From the NCBI GenBank assembly GCA_910580195.1, contig CAJTWA010000034.1, positions 1-51,408 on the forward strand: 51,408 nt of DNA. The letters run 5' to 3'. The position numbers and the translations under genes are program-made. The notes under the pieces were generated by a model. It ran no database searches. It saw only the letters and a program-made list of their open reading frames with translations, and was not told the origin of the DNA. How positions within the stretch are numbered: the first letter of the stretch is position 1; each line of letters starts with the position of its first letter. Shown here in pieces: positions 1-7,580 of the stretch. Source of the stretch: an uncultured Lachnospiraceae bacterium. Its GTDB lineage: Bacteria > Bacillota > Clostridia > Lachnospirales > Lachnospiraceae.

Positions 1-49
1 ATTTTTTAGCAATTTGAAGTAACTTTGGTAAAATTTCAAATTTGCTCAT
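1..49 (-). CDS. Start of a downstream reading frame cut by the window edge
   Basis: An ATG at 47-49 overlaps the toxin stop codon in an ATGA junction and opens a frame reading MSKFEILPKLLQIAKK up to base 1. The arrangement fits a toxin-antitoxin operon. It equally fits the shifted second half of the toxin gene. Only 16 residues are visible, so no function can be given. Confidence 0.3.
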   Translation of the reverse strand, partial: MSKFEILPKLLQIAKK

Positions 50-228
50 TTATAGCCTTTTATTGGCTTTACATATGGCTCTTTTAATTTAGTACCCAGA
101 TTTTTCAACAACTCAATATCGCGGAAGGCTTTTGCCCTTAGCTTTGGAGTGAGTGAATATAAAAAGTCTTGTACTGGGGTTTTACCGTTTTCTTTTTTAT
201 AAAAATCTAATTCAAAAATTCCAATCAT
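46..228 (-). pseudogene. RelE/HigB-like (Gp49 family) toxin, truncated or frameshifted
   Basis: The protein from the ATG at 228 is about 60 residues and begins like phage-derived Gp49/HigB toxins (FELDFYKKENGKTPVQDFL, then EPYVKPIKGYK). Family members usually run to about 100-120 residues and carry an ELR...RVFYF strand region after the point where this one stops. The TGA at 46-48 overlaps an ATG at 47-49 in another frame, which continues to the window edge as MSKFEILPKLLQIAKK. Either a one-base frameshift has split the toxin (KFEIL would stand where FELRI is expected), or a second gene such as an antitoxin overlaps it by 4 bases. An upstream in-frame start at 273 exists, but the family N-terminus and the AAAGGAG near 230-236 favour about 228. 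Family is fairly certain; intactness is doubtful. Confidence 0.55.
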
Positions 229-317
229 CTCCTTTGTTCCTACTATATTATCATATATGATAACCTGTGCCAACCCTTTTTATTGTTTATCCATACCGGG
301 CTGCCAGAGCAATATGA

Positions 318-905
318 TTAGCAATCCTGATATTTCTTAAAAACCATCCCCAACACCCTCTGCTCCCGTTCCCACAGGGAATATGCCCCTTCATGGAGGC
401 ACCAGTCATAGATAATTCCCCGGCTGAGCCCAAGGATGTCTTCTGCCAGTTCCTCTGCTTCCCCAGCCAAAAGCCCGCTGGTAACGGCTGACTCAATGGC
501 TTGGCGTATGGCCTTATTGAAAAAACGTTCTGGGTCAAGGATATATTTTTCTGCGCAGGAAAGTTGGTTTTTGAAATACTGCAGGGATGCCATGGCTCCC
601 ATCTGTTCCATGGAGCGGGCCTGCTCCCCTATCAGGAACTGGACCTGTTCCAGCGGCTCTTCTGGGTGCCCTTCCTCCCACTTGGCTTCGGATTGCTGGT
701 CGAACAGGCGGTAGCCTTCGTTGATAATAAGCTCTTTGCTGCCGAAATGGTGGTAAAACGCTCCCACAGACACCTCTGCTTTGCGGCAGATGTCTTGGAT
801 TGTTACGTTTTCATAGGATTTCTGTGCAAATAATTCTACCGCACAGCGAAAAATTTTCTGTTTTGTCGCTGCCGCCTGTTTTTGGCGGTTTGTCCGTTCT
901 TCCAT
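318..905 (-). CDS. TetR/AcrR family transcriptional regulator
   Basis: A 195-residue DNA-binding repressor. The N-terminal helix-turn-helix is clear (TIQDICRKAEVSVGAFYHHF, residues about 30-50), and the rest is the usual all-helical ligand-binding and dimerisation domain, which is too variable to name an effector. The start is set at the ATG of MEERTNRQKQ because a GGGGGAT ribosome site lies just upstream. A longer in-frame start at 980 would run into a repeat array and gives an unlikely N-terminus. No divergent transporter or enzyme adjoins it, so its target is unknown. The upstream region is a tandem repeat that would place promoter and operator inside repeated DNA. Confidence 0.85.
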   Translation of the reverse strand: MEERTNRQKQAAATKQKIFRCAVELFAQKSYENVTIQDICRKAEVSVGAFYHHFGSKELIINEGYRLFDQQSEAKWEEGHPEEPLEQVQFLIGEQARSMEQMGAMASLQYFKNQLSCAEKYILDPERFFNKAIRQAIESAVTSGLLAGEAEELAEDILGLSRGIIYDWCLHEGAYSLWEREQRVLGMVFKKYQDC

Positions 906-920
906 TTGGTATCCCCCAGT

Positions 921-1169
921 AAAAAAGTAAGCGTATCCAGCAGCCAAGGTTGGCAGAAAAAAGTAAGTGTAGCTAAGCAACCAAGGCTGGCAGAAAAAAG
1001 TAAGTGTCCAGTAGCCAAAAGCTGACAGAAAAAAGTAAGTGTAGCTAAGTAGCCAAGGCTGACAGAAAAAAGTAAGTGTAGTTAAGTAGTCAGGGCTGAC
1101 AGAAAAAAGTAAGTATCAAACAGCCAAGGCTGACAAAAAAAGTTAGTGCCCAGTTGCCTTGGCTGTCAG
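921..1169. repeat. Seven-copy degenerate tandem repeat, 32-37 bp unit
   Basis: The plus strand shows seven imperfect copies of a unit that begins AAAAAAGTAAGTGT and ends AAGGCTGACAG, with unit lengths of 32 to 37 bp. On the minus strand the unit reads TGACAGCC...ACTTACTTTTTTC. The 3' end of the adjacent minus-strand gene (1166-1194) has the same layout, TGACAGCC, a T-rich stretch and TGACAGCC, so the array may have grown from that gene's last codons. It fills the whole gap between that gene and the tetR start and so also forms the tetR upstream region. There are no constant-length spacers, which argues against CRISPR. Confidence 0.85.
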
Positions 1170-1561
1170 AAAAACCGGTTGATTAGGCTGTCAACCCCTG
1201 TGAGGAGGGCTGAAAGCCCTCCCCATCCCATGCCAAGGCATCCCCAGGGCAAAACAATATATTCTGCAAGGCGTAACTGCCCTGACAGGAGCAAATAGAG
1301 ATATACAGGCAAGGCAAAAATCCCTGCAATGGTAGCAGTCAGTACCCCGGCATAGCCTAGGTAGGTCAGCTTTCCCATATCTGCTTTATTAATATCTTTT
1401 TCGCATTGCAGCTTGGTAAAGAGCTGCTGGTAAGGCGTCCTTGCAGGGAAGGCCTTGATAAATTTGTGGCCGCCTTGGCAGCTGCGGTATTCGCACCCTG
1501 CCGAAAGGGCAAGGTAGGCGCCAGCAATACAGATGGTTAATTTTGTTAGGCTTAAAATCAT
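1166..1561 (-). CDS. Small membrane protein of unknown function
   Basis: The product is 131 residues from the ATG at 1561, which has a GGAG site 7 bases upstream. An extended frame to 1738 is poor in hydrophobic character and overlaps a tandem repeat. Two or three hydrophobic segments are visible: residues about 3-20 (ending LALSAGCEYRSC), 73-93 (GVLTATIAGIFALPVYLYLL) and 100-120. A short polar middle part contains KLQCEKDINKADMGKL. I do not recognise the family. Its 3' end runs into the tandem array at 921-1169 and its 5' flank is another repeat, so the gene sits between two repeated tracts. Confidence 0.5.
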   Translation of the reverse strand: MILSLTKLTICIAGAYLALSAGCEYRSCQGGHKFIKAFPARTPYQQLFTKLQCEKDINKADMGKLTYLGYAGVLTATIAGIFALPVYLYLLLSGQLRLAEYIVLPWGCLGMGWGGLSALLTGVDSLINRFF

Positions 1562-1586
1562 AGGCAGCTCCAATTCGGCGGTGGAT

Positions 1587-1715
1587 GCTGTAGCCTGTCC
1601 GAAAGGCGCAGGGTGGCGGTTTGCAGCCATTTGGTAAGCAGGCAATGTGGGCTGCAGGCTGTCGAAATGGAACATTAGGGCGGTTTTGCAGCCATTCGGA
1701 GTAGGCAATGCGGGG
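1587..1715. repeat. Two degenerate tandem copies of a ~65-bp unit
   Basis: Two imperfect copies share GGCGGTTTGCAGCCATT followed by GG...GCAGGCAATG (cores 1615-1647 and 1679-1710, offset 64 bp), and both are preceded by a CTGTCCGAAAGG/CTGTCGAAATGG motif. They occupy the region just upstream of the small membrane protein start. The reading frame stays open through them, but the composition does not look coding. Confidence 0.6.
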
Positions 1716-1877
1716 TTGCTGTAACAGGATTTTATCACATCATGTTTTGGATTTCAATAAGTGATGGGATGTAGTTTGTGTCAAGTAATCGTTGGCAACT
1801 TTCTACTTTATTTTTCTCTATGATATTTCACCTGTTTTTTTGTATGCCAAATAAACCCTGCCGGGTTCTTTCTCCGA

Positions 1878-3323
1878 TTAACAACAAAACGCTTTCTTAA
1901 ACGCTTTTCTTGATGCCGTCTGCATCGCTTCCAATATCGGCATATGTGCACTTACTACATCTACATACGAATTACCTTTTCCATCCTTCTTCGGCGCTTT
2001 GGCTGCGCTTAACGTTTCCACGATTTCCTGCATCTGCATCGTAAACACTATGCCATCCGTGTACCGGTCTATCGTTTCTGTCAGTTCCCTGTTTTCTTTC
2101 CGGTACAGCGCTTTTGACAGATTGTTGGCTCCCTTTACCGACCACCGCATCCGTCGGTTCTTCATTCGCAGCGTAATTACAGTACAGTTCTGGCTTTCCT
2201 GTACTCCCATTCCTTTGTATATAATCCCTTCCGGCGGTTCGGCGATCTGGATTCCCCGCTTATCGTAGGGCAGGAGCCCTTCCCTGTTATTGTTCAGATA
2301 TTTGTATAATTTCTGGGCTTTTTGGCTTTTCCTGTCCTTTTCATCAGGGCTTTCCACACTCGCTGCATATACCTGTATGTACTCCAGCATTTCTTCTGGC
2401 TTGCCTGCATCAAACAATTCCCGGATTTCTTTCTGTGCCTTCCTGTCACTGATTTTTCTTAAAATCTCCTGGCAAACATGATACCTGTCTAACTGAAAAA
2501 TCACATCCGGGTCATAAGGTTCGTTTATCCAAACGCCTCCGTCCCCGTTCAGGATTCGCTGTCCTATCCCATCCGCATCATACTTCTTTCTGGTATAGCC
2601 TTCCCGCTTCTCATGGAATTCCCTGCTTTTTTCCATCCCGGCAAGCATTGTCTTTTCCACTAGGGCGCTTCGGTTCTGTTTCTCCCTTTCAGCATCCCAG
2701 CCCTCATACATGGTAAAAACCTTCATTTCCTGCTTCTTCATTTTTTTATGGTGCCCGTCCTGCATGTTCAGCCACACACCATCCATTTCCTCAAACAGTA
2801 CGGAAATTTCTTTTTTCCCCTCTGCCTGGCCTGCATTCATCTGTTTTACTGCGTGTTCTTCCTCTTCGCTGATTCTTTCTCCCAGCCGCTGTATTACATT
2901 CCACACACCACCGGCGCTGATACTCTGTCCGCAGGTACTGTTTATTATCTGTGCTGTAACACGGTATGGAGATTCGGTTACTGTCATGGCTAGTTTCTCT
3001 GCCAGGTTCGTGGAAATCAACCCTATCTTATCCATATGCATTGCCTCATCCAACAGATATAGATAGGCTTTCTTTCCGTCTTCCAGCTTTGTCTGATATA
3101 CCCGCCTGCCATATGTAACTTCACCATACACTGTTTTTATTGTAGTAGTACGTATCCCTTTATCCCGATAGTTCTTTTTATCCCTTCCGTCTGCCAATTC
3201 CTTATCATAGGCTTCCAGCATGATAGTTGTAATTTCCCTACCCAATTCACACACATAAGAAAATATTTTTTGTTCCAATGCCTTGAATGATACCAGTTTT
3301 TCCTCTACAATAGATTTCATCAT
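1878..3323 (-). CDS. ISLre2 family transposase (UPF0236)
   Basis: The product is 481 residues, the usual length for this family. It begins MMKSIVEEKLVSFKALEQK and has the family's conserved early block (KNYRDKGIRTTTIKTVYGEV), a central acidic block (EMDGVWLNMQDGHHKK) and an internal NGDGGVWINEPYDPD motif containing a candidate catalytic Asp. AAAGGAG lies just ahead of the ATG pair at 3318-3323, so the upstream alternative start at 3362 is not used here. No internal stop or frameshift is seen, so the element may still be able to move. Confidence 0.9.
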   Translation of the reverse strand: MMKSIVEEKLVSFKALEQKIFSYVCELGREITTIMLEAYDKELADGRDKKNYRDKGIRTTTIKTVYGEVTYGRRVYQTKLEDGKKAYLYLLDEAMHMDKIGLISTNLAEKLAMTVTESPYRVTAQIINSTCGQSISAGGVWNVIQRLGERISEEEEHAVKQMNAGQAEGKKEISVLFEEMDGVWLNMQDGHHKKMKKQEMKVFTMYEGWDAEREKQNRSALVEKTMLAGMEKSREFHEKREGYTRKKYDADGIGQRILNGDGGVWINEPYDPDVIFQLDRYHVCQEILRKISDRKAQKEIRELFDAGKPEEMLEYIQVYAASVESPDEKDRKSQKAQKLYKYLNNNREGLLPYDKRGIQIAEPPEGIIYKGMGVQESQNCTVITLRMKNRRMRWSVKGANNLSKALYRKENRELTETIDRYTDGIVFTMQMQEIVETLSAAKAPKKDGKGNSYVDVVSAHMPILEAMQTASRKAFKKAFCC

Positions 3324-3382
3324 ACAGTCTCCTTTATCTGTTTGTGTCGCAACTAACATCATAAAGAAAAACTGTATGATTG

Positions 3383-3417
3383 GGAAGTAGGGGATTTCTC
3401 TACTTCCTTTTTATTTT
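3383..3417. terminator. Hairpin near the upstream end of the insertion sequence
   Basis: GGAAGTAG and CTACTTCC pair around a 9-base loop and are followed on the plus strand by TTTTTATTTT. It lies between the IS right end and the transposase start. It could stop outside transcripts crossing the element on the plus strand, or fold in read-through mRNA entering from outside and limit transposase synthesis. Confidence 0.5.
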
Positions 3418-3639
3418 AGGAATAATTCCTATATATGCCAATAATAATTATACACTAACTGGGATGTAGTATCTTGTGCATATTTAACAAAATACTATTC
3501 GGCGAATTGTATTCTGTGCCAATGGAATTTTGGAAGGCATCATGGTAAGATGTAGGAAACCAAGCAAGACGGATGCATTTCATTTCGTTACCATCCATTC
3601 CAGCGGATGGCAGCTGCCCAAAAGAAAAGGAGGATTCTT

Positions 3640-5688
3640 ATGCCTACAGCGTACACAAATTTATTTTCCCCAGTGAAAATCGGGAATGTGGAAGTCAAAA
3701 ACCGCATAGCCATGATGCCCATGGGCGTCTTTTCCCCAAGGCTGATGAACTTAAAGACTGGCGCATACACCAAGGATGGCGCAGATTATTACATTGCCCG
3801 GGCCAAAGGCGGCACAGGGCTGATAGTGACAGGGCTGGTTCCGATCATCCCCATGCCTGCCATGAACCCAGTCAACTACCCAGAAGAATACGTTTCCGAA
3901 ATGAAATATCTGATGGACGGCGTCCATGCGCAGGGCTCTAAAATATTTGTCCAGCTGACGGCCATGACTGGGCGCGCCGCCCATCTGGAAAGCGAAAATG
4001 ACTGGAAGCTGCTCCCAGCCCCAGCCCCCATCCAGAACGTATGGGATCCAACCATCAAAAACCGGGGGATAACGAAAGAGGAAATTAAGAAATATGTGGA
4101 AAACTTTGCAACTGCCGCTGCCCTTGTAAAAGAAGCCGGCGGGGACGGGGTGGAAATCCATGCAGTCCATGAAGGCTACCTGTTAGACCAGTTTGCCATT
4201 GGATTTTATAACAAGCGGGAGGATGAATACGGCGGCTCCTTGGAAAACCGCTTACGGTTCCCACGGGAAATTGTAGAGGCCATTAAGGAAAAATGCGGGA
4301 AGGATTTCCCCGTGTCTGTCCGTTACAGCGTGCGCAGCTATGTGAAGGATTTTAACCGGGGCGCGCTGCCGGGAGAGGAATTTGAGGAAATGGGCCGTGA
4401 TTTGGAAGAAGGCGTAAAAGCAGCAAAGCTTTTGGAAGAATATGGCTATGACATGCTCAACTGCGACAACGGCAGCTACGATTCTTGGTTCTGGCCCCAC
4501 CCGCCCGTTTATATGCCAAAAGCCTGCAATCTGAAGGACGTGGCAGAGGTGAAAAAAGCGGTAAGCATCCCCGTGGTGTGCGCTGGCCGCTTTGATGACC
4601 CAGAACTTGCAGATCAGGCCATTGGGGCAGGGCAGGTTGACCTGATGGGGATGGGCAGGCCCCTGCTTGCAGACCCAGAGCTGGGAAATAAATTCCGGGA
4701 AGGCCGCTTAGCAGACGTCCGCCCATGCATTGCCTGCCATCAGGGGTGCTTGGGGCGCATTTTCCAAGGGAAAGACATTAGCTGCGCCGTGAACCCAGCC
4801 TGCGGCCGCGAGGAAAGCTATGCCATCACCCCAGCGGAAACAAAGAAAAAAGTCCTTGTCATCGGCGGCGGCTTAGGGGGCATGGAGGCGGCAAGGGTCT
4901 GTGCGCTCCGGGGCCATTCCGTGGATCTGTATGAAAAATCCGGGCAGCTTGGCGGCGTATTTATTGCAGCGGCAGCACCGGATTTCAAAGGGGAGGACAG
5001 GCAGCTTTTGGAATGGTACCGAAAGCAGATGGCAGACCTTTCCGTAAACGTGCACTTGGGCACAGAAGCCACAGAGGAAATGGTGCAGGGATATGATGAA
5101 GTTTTTGTTGCCACCGGGGCCCATGAGCGCAGGCTGGATACGCCCGGCTTCGATTCCCCCAATGTAACCTATGCGGTAGATACCCTCCTGCACACAGAAA
5201 TCAGCGGGGAAAATGTCTTGATTGCCGGCGGCGGCCTGACGGGCTGTGAAATCGCTTACATGCTGGCAAAAGGCGGAAAGAAAGTCACCATTGTGGAAAT
5301 GGCGGAAACCATCCTCAATGCATTTGGCCTGTCTGCGGCAAATTATAACATGCTGATGGAGCTTTTGGATTACTATAAGGTAAAAGTCATCAAAAATGCC
5401 GTTGTGGAAAAATATGAAAACGGCATAGCCACCGTTGTGGAAACGGAAAAGAATTACCCAAATGCCGCAAACCGGGCAAAGCGCATGTTTGCCTTGGGCA
5501 CACAGGGCATGAAAGTAAAACACGAAATCCCGGCAGACCACGTAGTTGTTTCTGTTGGGTATATTCCGGAAACATCCCTGTATGAAAAGGTGAAAGGGGA
5601 GCATGTGTACCTGATTGGGGATGCGAAGGAGCCTACGAATATTATGGATGCCATTTGGGCAGCGTATGAAACGGCAATGAAATTGTAA
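3640..5688 (+). CDS. FMN/FAD/4Fe-4S NAD(P)H-dependent enoate reductase-like oxidoreductase
   Basis: The product is 682 residues with the architecture of 2-enoate reductase, 2,4-dienoyl-CoA reductase and BaiCD/BaiH enzymes. An old-yellow-enzyme TIM barrel (residues about 1-350) carries GVEIHAVHEGYLLDQFAIGF and a GMGRPLLADP phosphate-binding region. A 4Fe-4S cluster motif follows (CIACHQGCLGR then a fourth Cys in DISCAVNP, residues about 365-390). Then come an FAD fold (VLVIGGGLGGMEAA) and an NAD(P)H fold (VLIAGGGLTGCEIA). The ATG at 3640 has AAAGGAGG 7 bases upstream; an earlier frame start at 3607 lacks a ribosome site. The family reduces activated C=C bonds of enoates, enoyl-CoAs or bile-acid intermediates. 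There is no neighbouring CoA ligase or bai gene, so the substrate is unknown. Confidence 0.88.
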   Translation: MPTAYTNLFSPVKIGNVEVKNRIAMMPMGVFSPRLMNLKTGAYTKDGADYYIARAKGGTGLIVTGLVPIIPMPAMNPVNYPEEYVSEMKYLMDGVHAQGSKIFVQLTAMTGRAAHLESENDWKLLPAPAPIQNVWDPTIKNRGITKEEIKKYVENFATAAALVKEAGGDGVEIHAVHEGYLLDQFAIGFYNKREDEYGGSLENRLRFPREIVEAIKEKCGKDFPVSVRYSVRSYVKDFNRGALPGEEFEEMGRDLEEGVKAAKLLEEYGYDMLNCDNGSYDSWFWPHPPVYMPKACNLKDVAEVKKAVSIPVVCAGRFDDPELADQAIGAGQVDLMGMGRPLLADPELGNKFREGRLADVRPCIACHQGCLGRIFQGKDISCAVNPACGREESYAITPAETKKKVLVIGGGLGGMEAARVCALRGHSVDLYEKSGQLGGVFIAAAAPDFKGEDRQLLEWYRKQMADLSVNVHLGTEATEEMVQGYDEVFVATGAHERRLDTPGFDSPNVTYAVDTLLHTEISGENVLIAGGGLTGCEIAYMLAKGGKKVTIVEMAETILNAFGLSAANYNMLMELLDYYKVKVIKNAVVEKYENGIATVVETEKNYPNAANRAKRMFALGTQGMKVKHEIPADHVVVSVGYIPETSLYEKVKGEHVYLIGDAKEPTNIMDAIWAAYETAMKL

Positions 5689-5698
5689 AAGAGTGGGG

Positions 5699-5720
5699 CG
5701 GGCAGCTTTATGGCTGCCCG
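5699..5720. terminator. Hairpin between convergent genes
   Basis: CGGGCAGC and GCTGCCCG form an 8-bp perfect stem with a 6-base loop between the 3' ends of the enoate reductase-like gene and vsr, overlapping the last codons of vsr. The T tracts are weak on both strands, so it may only partly terminate. Confidence 0.45.
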
Positions 5721-6145
5721 TTCCCTAGCTGCAAATCCCATATGGTTTCTTCCACCACCCGCAGGCACTCTTCCGTGCGCTTTAGGATATCCTGCCCCCA
5801 GAAATGGATGACCGTATATCCCAGAAAAAGCAGTTTTTTGTCATTCTCCCAGTCACGGTTCCGGTTGCGCTCAATTTTCTTAATCCAATAGTCGGGGTTT
5901 TTCCCTTTTTCAAGGCGTACCTTTAAGACTTCCCAATCCTTCCCATGGAAAAATTCACTGTCGCAGAAAATGGCGATTTTGTATTTTGTGAGCACAATGT
6001 CTGGGGAACCGGGGAGGGCTTTGTAGTTTTTCCGGTAGCGGTAGCCCTTTTGCCATAAGGCTTTGCGCAGCTGCAATTCAATAGATGTGTCTTGGCTGCG
6101 GATTTTACTCATGTTTTTGGAAACTACTTCCGGGTCGCGTGCCAT
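5708..6145 (-). CDS. vsr: Very short patch repair endonuclease (Vsr-like)
   Basis: The product is 145 residues. It shows the family features MSKIRSQDTSIELQLRKAL, GYRYRKNYKALPGSPDIVL (the metal-binding Asp within PDIVL) and AIFCDSEFFHGKDW, and ends in an RNRDWENDKKLLFLGYTVI region. Classical Vsr nicks next to T:G mismatches left by deamination of 5-methylcytosine in Dcm sites. The ATG at 6145 is preceded by GGGGTG; the 18-residue extension to 6199 is a short sequence duplication (LLQKIYLLQKIG) and is discarded. No cytosine methyltransferase adjoins it. It lies near two other repair genes (ogt and the AlkD-like gene), but not in an obvious operon with them. Confidence 0.85.
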   Translation of the reverse strand: MARDPEVVSKNMSKIRSQDTSIELQLRKALWQKGYRYRKNYKALPGSPDIVLTKYKIAIFCDSEFFHGKDWEVLKVRLEKGKNPDYWIKKIERNRNRDWENDKKLLFLGYTVIHFWGQDILKRTEECLRVVEETIWDLQLGNGQP

Positions 6146-6190
6146 GGTATACACCCCAATCTTTTGTAATAAATATATTTTTTGTAACAG

Positions 6191-6415
6191 GTATGCCATT
6201 TCATCCTAGCACGGCTATGCCAAATGGGAAAAATACTAGCATGGCAATCCATTTAATCCCAGCGTATGGTTGCGCCGAATGGCAAAAGGCCAGCGTGGCA
6301 ATCCATTTAATCCCAACGTATGGCTGCACGAAATGGCATAAGTGCCAGCATGGCAATCCATTTAATCCCAGCGTATGGTTGCGCCGAATGGCATAAGTGC
6401 CAGCTTGGCGATCTT
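6191..6415. repeat. Tandem echoes of the yccF 3' coding end, 54-55 bp unit
   Basis: Copies of ATCCATTTAATCCCAGCGTA begin at 6247, 6301 and 6356, giving spacings of 54 and 55 bp. A more decayed fourth copy begins near 6198. The right-most copy is the real end of yccF (codons for ALMPFGATIRWD and the stop at 6362-6364). The others repeat those codons, the stop and about 20 downstream bases in the space between yccF and vsr. Confidence 0.9.
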
Positions 6416-6727
6416 AAAGCACTGCAGCCCAAATGGAATCCCTAGGATGGTACAGCACAGCACGATGCCGTTTACTGCGGCGGAAACAGCTAGGGGGATG
6501 CCGCTGATTACCAGCCATAAAATGTTTGCAAGGAGGGAGAATGTCCCGCCCCCATACTGGATTTCTTTTCCAAATGGGAAAAATGCCATAGAAGCAAACT
6601 TAAAGCATTGCGTCCCGATAGGGATCCCAACGAGGGTGATGCACCACAGGATGCCGGCCAATGTCCAGCCCAGCCCCTGCCACAGCCCTCCGCATAAAAA
6701 CCAAATGAAATTTCCCAAACAGCCCAT
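6362..6727 (-). CDS. yccF: YccF domain inner-membrane protein
   Basis: The product is 121 residues, about the length of bacterial YccF (DUF307) proteins. Two internally similar halves each carry a hydrophobic hairpin and the signature ITLVGIPIGTQCFKFASMAF and TILGIPFGLQCFKIAKLAL, followed by a PFG motif. The molecular role of YccF is unknown. The start is taken at MGCLGNFIWFLC, the usual N-terminus of the family, rather than the ATG four codons earlier. Both ends of the gene have been tandemly duplicated: the 3' end as an array towards vsr, and the 5' end with its ribosome site as one ghost copy at 6776-6820. Confidence 0.85.
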   Translation of the reverse strand: MGCLGNFIWFLCGGLWQGLGWTLAGILWCITLVGIPIGTQCFKFASMAFFPFGKEIQYGGGTFSLLANILWLVISGIPLAVSAAVNGIVLCCTILGIPFGLQCFKIAKLALMPFGATIRWD

Positions 6728-6820
6728 AGTTTTCACCATTCCTTTCTGAATATCATTAACATCTGTTGCCGTATAAAATTTCCCAAACAGCCCTTAATTT
6801 TCGCGGTTCCTTTTTGGAAT
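6708..6820. repeat. Duplicated 5' end and ribosome site of yccF
   Basis: The plus-strand sequence AAATTTCCCAAACAGCCC followed by TTTTC, CCATTCC and TTCTGAAT at 6708-6751 recurs at 6776-6820, offset 68 bp, with about ten changes. It covers the minus-strand yccF ribosome site and first codons. In the ghost copy the ATG is lost, although GGCTGTTTGGGAAATTT (GCLGNF) remains readable. Confidence 0.7.
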
Positions 6821-6864
6821 CCCGCGTTTGCTGTCTTTTTAGCAAATAAGTATGCCCACGGGCA

Positions 6865-7347
6865 TCAGTGGTTTTTCTCATGTTCCAGAAGCCATTCTTT
6901 GATGCCAAGCCCTCCGGCGTATCCCACAAGCGCCCCATTGCTCCCGATGACGCGGTGGCAGGGCACGATTACCATAATGGGGTTCCGGTGATTTGCCATG
7001 CCCACAGCACGGCAGCCTTTGGGGTTTCCTACTTGGATGGCAATTTCCTTATAGCTGCGGGTTTCCCCATAGGGGATGGTGCATAAGGCGTCCCAGACCT
7101 TGTGCTGGAATGGGGTGCCAAAAGGGGCAAGGGGAAGGCTGAAGTTTTTCCGCGTCCCTTGGAAATACTCTGCCAATTGCTGTTTGGCAGTGGAAATCAA
7201 GGGCGTTTCCTGCTCTTTCATGGAACCTGCGGGAAACTGCATCAGGAGCGTTTCCTCACTGGAAAGGCTTAGGCGGGTGATGGCATTTTGCTCTTCTGTT
7301 ATTAGGAGCGTCCCCAAGGGGGAGGGGATGTAGCTGAAGTATTGCAT
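6865..7347 (-). CDS. ogt: Methylated-DNA-[protein]-cysteine S-methyltransferase
   Basis: The product is 160 residues and repairs O6-alkylguanine by suicide transfer of the alkyl group to its active-site Cys. The active site PCHRVIGSNGALVGYAGGL is intact at residues about 127-145, and the DNA-binding helix region GTPFQHKVWDALCTIPYGET is present. The N-terminal domain (MQYFSYIPSPLGTLLITEE) is of the Ogt type, with no Ada regulatory domain. GGAAGGAAC lies upstream of the ATG. It is one of three DNA repair genes within 3 kb, with vsr and the AlkD-like gene. Confidence 0.93.
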   Translation of the reverse strand: MQYFSYIPSPLGTLLITEEQNAITRLSLSSEETLLMQFPAGSMKEQETPLISTAKQQLAEYFQGTRKNFSLPLAPFGTPFQHKVWDALCTIPYGETRSYKEIAIQVGNPKGCRAVGMANHRNPIMVIVPCHRVIGSNGALVGYAGGLGIKEWLLEHEKNH

Positions 7348-7580
7348 TATAATTGTTCCTTCCGTAAATGATAGGGATTGCCGGAAAAATTGTGCAGAGT
7401 TTGGCAGAGGGATGTGCCAGTGTTTTCCGGGATGCCCTTACTGACAGTATACAATAAAATCTGTTTTTGTAAAAGGGAAATTGAGGAGAATGTGCTGCTA
7501 TACATTTTGGGAAGATTTTAGTATAATTAAGGAAACTGGAATTGTAAATAAAAAATCGCATTTTGTGAAAGGGGAACAGA

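Larger units (their letters stand above)
1776..3459 (-). mobile_element. ISLre2-family insertion sequence
   Basis: A complete single-gene insertion sequence. Its transposase (1878-3323) is of the ISLre2/UPF0236 type. An 11-bp direct repeat, TGGGATGTAGT, occurs at 1765-1775 and 3460-3470 and is the likely target-site duplication. Just inside it the two ends resemble each other in inverted orientation: a GTGT-containing motif near 1778 and 3452-3455, then TTGGCA about 12-15 bases further in. Exact ends may be off by two or three bases, because the best inverted-repeat alignment is two bases out of register with the direct repeat. The element lies between the small membrane protein and the enoate reductase-like gene and interrupts no recognisable frame. 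Confidence 0.75.

Noticed and set aside
921..1169. CRISPR array
   Set aside because: The repeats are imperfect and directly adjoining, with no unique spacers of constant length and no cas genes.
4873..5604. Long open frame on the minus strand opposite the enoate reductase-like gene
   Set aside because: It mirrors a well-supported coding gene, has no ribosome site, and its Cys/His/Phe-rich translation looks like complement of GC-rich codons.
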